Assembly: GCF_030695125.1 (NCBI RefSeq)
Contig: NZ_JAUYTP010000029.1
Coordinates: forward strand, 62,001-126,000
DNA from: Allobosea sp.
GTDB taxonomy: Bacteria; Pseudomonadota; Alphaproteobacteria; Rhizobiales; Beijerinckiaceae
Direction: 5' to 3'
Length of the DNA stretch: 64,000 nucleotides
Shown: positions 61,102-64,000 of the stretch, in pieces
Layout: the number at the start of each line of letters is the position of its first letter
Position numbering within the stretch: position 1 is the first letter of the stretch
Notes under the pieces: model-generated
Databases searched by the model: none
Told to the model about the DNA's origin: nothing
What the model saw: only the letters and a program-made list of their open reading frames with translations
Program-made: the position numbers and the translations under genes

Positions 61102-62490
61102 TCAGCGGGACACACGCGGCCACGGCACCTCGCCGCCGCGCAACCGCTCCCAGGCCCGTGCCATCCGCAGCACGCCGAGATCGTCGAAGCGTCGTCCGGT
61201 GATCTGCAGGCCGATCGGCAGGCCCTCCTTTGTCACCCCGGCATGGACCGAGATCGACGGCTGGTCCGACATGTTCGCCGGCAGCGTGAAGACGATATGC
61301 TCGAAGGGCTGGTTGGGGTCGTCGAGCGGCGAGGCCATTTCGGCGGGATAGCTCGGCACCGGCGCGACCGGCGACAGCACGAAATCGAAGGGCGCGCTCT
61401 GCTTCAGTGCCGCATCCTTGATCGCCAGCATCTGGCTCATGCCGCGATAGACGCGTTCGCCCGAGAGCCCGTCGCCGCGCTTGGCCCAGGCGAAGATATA
61501 GGGCAGCACCTTGGCCTGCTTTTCCGGCGGCAGCGCGCCGATATCGGCCCAGGCCCGCTGGCTCCAGAAATCGTCGAGCCCGTCCAGCATCTCCCGCGTC
61601 AGGAAGGCCGGCGCCTCCGCGACGATCGCACCGGCCATCGCGAAAGCGCGTCCCGCAGCCTCGATCGCGGCCTTCGTCTCCGGCTCGACCGGGATGCCGA
61701 TGCCGGGGTCGAGCTGCAGGCCGATCCGCAGCCCCTTCACGTCGAGATCGAGCGAGAGCCAGTCGATCGCCTGGGGCGGCAGGCTCATGCCGTCGCGCGC
61801 ATCAGGCTTCGAGATCTCGCGCATCATCAGCGCCGTATCAGTGACGGTGCGGGTCATCGGCCCGGCGACGCGGCCATAATAGCTCGGATCGATCGGCACC
61901 CGGCCGAAGCTGGGCTTGAGCCCCACGAGCCCGCACCATCCCGCCGGCAGCCGCACCGAGCCGCCGATATCGGTCCCGACATGCAACGGGCCGTAGCCGG
62001 CCGCACCCGCGGCGCCCGCCCCGGCCGAGGACCCGCCCGGGTTCTTCGTCACATCCCAGGGGTTGCGCGCCAATTCGTGGAAGCTCGACAGCCCCGAGGA
62101 GAGCATGCCGTAATCGGGCATCGTCGTCTTGGCGAGCATGACGAAGCCGGCCTCGCGCAGGCGGGCTGAGACCGGGGCATCCTCCGCCATCGGCGTAAGA
62201 TCGCGCGCCGCCGTGCCGACCGGCATCTGCGTGCCCTTGGTCGCGATGTTCTCCTTGATCGTGCCGGGCACGCCGTCGAGCGGCAGCGCCTGCCCGCTCA
62301 TCCAGCGCGCCTCGGAGGTTTTCGCCGCCGCGCGCGCCACGTCCGGCTGATAGGCGTAGAGCGCCTTGATTTGGGGCTCCCAGGCCTCGATCCGGGCGAT
62401 GACGGCATCCACCGCCTCGACCGGAGACAGCGTCTTGCTGCGATAGGCCTCGAGCAGTTCGACGGCGCTGAGATCGGCGGGGTTGGGCAT
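61102..62490 (-). CDS. amidase (amidase signature family)
   Basis: A 462-residue amidase-signature enzyme. The catalytic Lys is in GVPGTIKENIATKG; the Gly/Ser-rich core NPGGSSAGAGAAGAAGYGPL, HVGTDIGGSVRLPAGWCG contains the cis-Ser and nucleophilic Ser. It hydrolyses an amide bond; the substrate is unknown. ATG 62490 has GAGG nine bases upstream and is preferred over a Met three codons earlier. It converges on xerC and is upstream of nothing obvious but shares its strand with the GntR regulator gene, 155 bp away. Confidence 0.9.
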   Translation of the reverse strand: MPNPADLSAVELLEAYRSKTLSPVEAVDAVIARIEAWEPQIKALYAYQPDVARAAAKTSEARWMSGQALPLDGVPGTIKENIATKGTQMPVGTAARDLTPMAEDAPVSARLREAGFVMLAKTTMPDYGMLSSGLSSFHELARNPWDVTKNPGGSSAGAGAAGAAGYGPLHVGTDIGGSVRLPAGWCGLVGLKPSFGRVPIDPSYYGRVAGPMTRTVTDTALMMREISKPDARDGMSLPPQAIDWLSLDLDVKGLRIGLQLDPGIGIPVEPETKAAIEAAGRAFAMAGAIVAEAPAFLTREMLDGLDDFWSQRAWADIGALPPEKQAKVLPYIFAWAKRGDGLSGERVYRGMSQMLAIKDAALKQSAPFDFVLSPVAPVPSYPAEMASPLDDPNQPFEHIVFTLPANMSDQPSISVHAGVTKEGLPIGLQITGRRFDDLGVLRMARAWERLRGGEVPWPRVSR

Positions 62491-62645
62491 CGGCAGCATC
62501 CTCGTCAGGCATGGCGCAGCGTGGCTCTCTTTCATGCCACGGCTGATCGGACACGGCATGGCCCGGCAGCGCAACCCGCGCCGGCTTCCGCCGCAGCACG
62601 AGGCCAAGCAAGCCCCGCGCCGACCGGGCGGGGGCCATGCCGGTG

Positions 62646-63389
62646 TCAGACGAAGTAGTCCGGGTTCTGCTCCTGGAGATGCAGCAGATCGGGCAGCAGC
62701 GTGCCCAGATGCTGGCGCATCGCGGCTTCGGCGGCCGGCGCGTCATGCCGGCGCACCGCATCCACGATCGACAGATGCTCGCGCATCACCATCGCCATGC
62801 GGCCCGGCACGGGCAGTGTCATCCGGCGGCAGCGATCGATCTGCGCCTTGGCGGCATGGGCTATCCTCCAGATGCCGGGATAGCCGGCGATCCCGGCCAG
62901 GGTCTCGTGGAACGCCTCGTCGGCGAGATGGAAGCTCTCCTGGTCGCTCGCCTCGAACGCCTCGTGCTGCCGCGCGATCGTGGCGTCGAGTCTGGCGATG
63001 GCCTCCGGCGTGCCGATCCGCGCCACAAGCGCGACCGTGGCGCATTCGAGCGCCTGCCGGATGAACACGGCCTCAGGGATCGCGTCGGTGGGAATCCGCG
63101 CCACAAACGTCCCGGCCTGCGGGAAGATCTCGACGAGGCCTTCCTCCTTCAGCCGGATCAGCGCCTCGCGGACGGGGGTGCGGCTGGTGCCGAAGCGCGC
63201 CGTCAGGTCCTTTTCGACCAGCGATGCGCCAGGCACGATCTCCATCGCCAGGATCGCGCGCCGGAGTTCGTCCTGCACCATCGAGGCGGCGGTCGAACGG
63301 CTGGCGGGCACGCTCCCCACCGCATGGCGACGCCGCCCGCGTCGAGGGGCGTCATCGCCGACGTTCTGCGGAATCGTGATCTGCGACAT
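62646..63389 (-). CDS. GntR family regulator, FCD domain
   Basis: A 247-residue regulator: N-terminal winged helix (VQDELRRAILAMEIVPGASL, VEKDLTARFGTSRTPVREAL, RLKEEGLVEIFPQAGTFVAR) and a C-terminal FCD ligand-binding domain with metal-binding-type His (SFHLADEAFHETLAGIAGYP, MVMREHLSIVDAVRRHD). It diverges from uxaC and probably senses a hexuronate-pathway intermediate. ATG 63389 is chosen because a longer start would fall inside the AT-rich operator region. Confidence 0.85.
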   Translation of the reverse strand: MSQITIPQNVGDDAPRRGRRRHAVGSVPASRSTAASMVQDELRRAILAMEIVPGASLVEKDLTARFGTSRTPVREALIRLKEEGLVEIFPQAGTFVARIPTDAIPEAVFIRQALECATVALVARIGTPEAIARLDATIARQHEAFEASDQESFHLADEAFHETLAGIAGYPGIWRIAHAAKAQIDRCRRMTLPVPGRMAMVMREHLSIVDAVRRHDAPAAEAAMRQHLGTLLPDLLHLQEQNPDYFV

Positions 63390-63490
63390 CGCCCTGCTCA
63401 ACTCCGCCAGCGGCCCCTCGGGGTTGCGGGATCCGGCCGCCGCCAGCCCGACATCTGCTCCCTTTGGCCGATAGCATGCCCCTCTTTTCC

Positions 63491-63510
63491 ATACTAGTAT
63501 ATTAGTATAT
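63491..63510. promoter_or_regulatory. AT-rich operator between GntR and uxaC genes
   Basis: The palindrome ATACTAGTAT (63491-63500) overlaps two tandem copies of TAGTATAT (63495-63502 and 63503-63510). It is the only AT-rich stretch in the divergent gap and has the size of a GntR/FCD site, so control of both genes by the adjacent regulator is likely. Confidence 0.6.
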
Positions 63511-63571
63511 TGACCCATCAGCGCTGCAATGCCTATGGTCCGCCGGCAAGCCGACGAGAGTGCAAGACCCG

Positions 63572-64000
63572 ATGTTGCTCCACGATGATCGCCTGTTTCC
63601 CGCCGACCCCGTGACGCGCGGCATCGCGCGCCGGCTCTACGCCACGATTCGCGATCTTCCGATCATCTCGCCCCACGGCCACACCGACCCGCGCTGGTTC
63701 GCCGAGGACCAGCCCTTTCCCGATCCCGCGACGCTCCTGGTCAAGCCGGACCACTACATTTTCCGAATGCTCTATTCGCAGGGTGTGCGGCTCGAGCAGC
63801 TCGGCATCCCCCGCAAGGACGGCGCCGCGGTCGAGACCGATCCGCGTGCAGTCTGGAAGCTTTTCGCCAGGCACTGGTCGCTGTTCCGGGGCACCCCGAC
63901 CCGGCTTTGGTTCGAGCATGCGCTCTCCTCCGTGTTCGGGATCAACGAGCGGCTCTCGCCGGAGAATGCCGACAGGCTCTACGACAAGATCGCCGAGAAG
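63572..64000 (+). CDS. uxaC: glucuronate isomerase UxaC, N-terminal part
   Basis: The first 143 residues are present and the gene runs past the right edge. MLLHDDRLFPADPVTRGIAR, ISPHGHTDPRWFAEDQPFPD with metal-ligand His35 and His37, LLVKPDHYIFRMLYSQGV and HWSLFRGTPTRLWFEHALSS are diagnostic. It isomerises D-glucuronate/D-galacturonate to the keto-hexuronates. A GntR/FCD regulator diverges from it, suggesting a hexuronate catabolism operon continuing to the right. Confidence 0.93.
   Translation, partial: MLLHDDRLFPADPVTRGIARRLYATIRDLPIISPHGHTDPRWFAEDQPFPDPATLLVKPDHYIFRMLYSQGVRLEQLGIPRKDGAAVETDPRAVWKLFARHWSLFRGTPTRLWFEHALSSVFGINERLSPENADRLYDKIAEK

Overview
The window is GC-rich chromosomal DNA from an alphaproteobacterium, most likely of the order Hyphomicrobiales (Bosea-, Methylobacterium- or Bradyrhizobium-like). 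Evidence: the F1 operon order atpH-atpA-atpG-atpD-atpC, separate from Fo, with priA just upstream; a bolA gene divergent from a C-terminal-J-domain gene; ethylmalonyl-CoA mutase; an Lrp-type regulator divergent from a PutA that lacks a ribbon-helix-helix domain; a rhizobial-type hmu heme locus; and alphaproteobacterial intergenic palindromes. The genus is inference. Coding is dense on both strands, and the GC bias produces many long antisense shadow frames that I left out. No rRNA, CRISPR array, transposase or prophage was seen. There is one tRNA, tRNA-Glu(CTC).

Layout. 1-3.3 kb: heme uptake (hmuTU and the start of hmuV on minus; a heme-degrading ABM monooxygenase and HutX on plus) around an AT-rich divergent promoter with a strong palindrome. 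3.4-10 kb: housekeeping and metabolic genes (flippase-like protein, Cys phosphatase, pyrophosphatase, CitE-like lyase, an unusual DUF429-PLP dehydratase fusion, methyltransferase). 10-25.2 kb: an accessory catabolic region with a dihydropyrimidinase/hydantoinase, an HpcH-type aldolase, a ferric-reductase-like membrane protein with a Tat-exported dioxygenase-like protein, four further amidohydrolases (one AtzC/CodA-like, two paralogous AtzB/TrzA-like, one lacking the HxH metal motif) and a complete peptide/opine-type ABC importer. Two promoters here carry paired TGCATGC boxes about two helical turns apart. I read this as a pathway that imports and hydrolyses a cyclic amide or N-heterocycle whose identity the sequence does not reveal.

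25.5-43 kb: tRNA-Glu, old yellow enzyme, comF-grxC-DUF1178, an aldose-epimerase-like protein, ethylmalonyl-CoA mutase, a 44-residue membrane protein, an acyl-CoA synthetase, a GNAT-like protein, a CobW GTPase with a His-rich metal region, two EamA exporters, a D,D-carboxypeptidase, a thiolase, an MFS transporter and a vapBC pair with a palindromic operator. 43-48 kb: bolA, J-domain protein, a NitT/TauT-type ABC importer and TerC. 48-60 kb: putR/putA, the F1 ATPase operon with its terminator, and priA. 60-64 kb: xerC, an amidase, a GntR/FCD regulator and the start of uxaC.

Six two-hairpin intergenic repeats of two sequence types are scattered through the core regions. Three of them lie in the junctions below atpC, between atpC and atpD, and between atpG and atpA.
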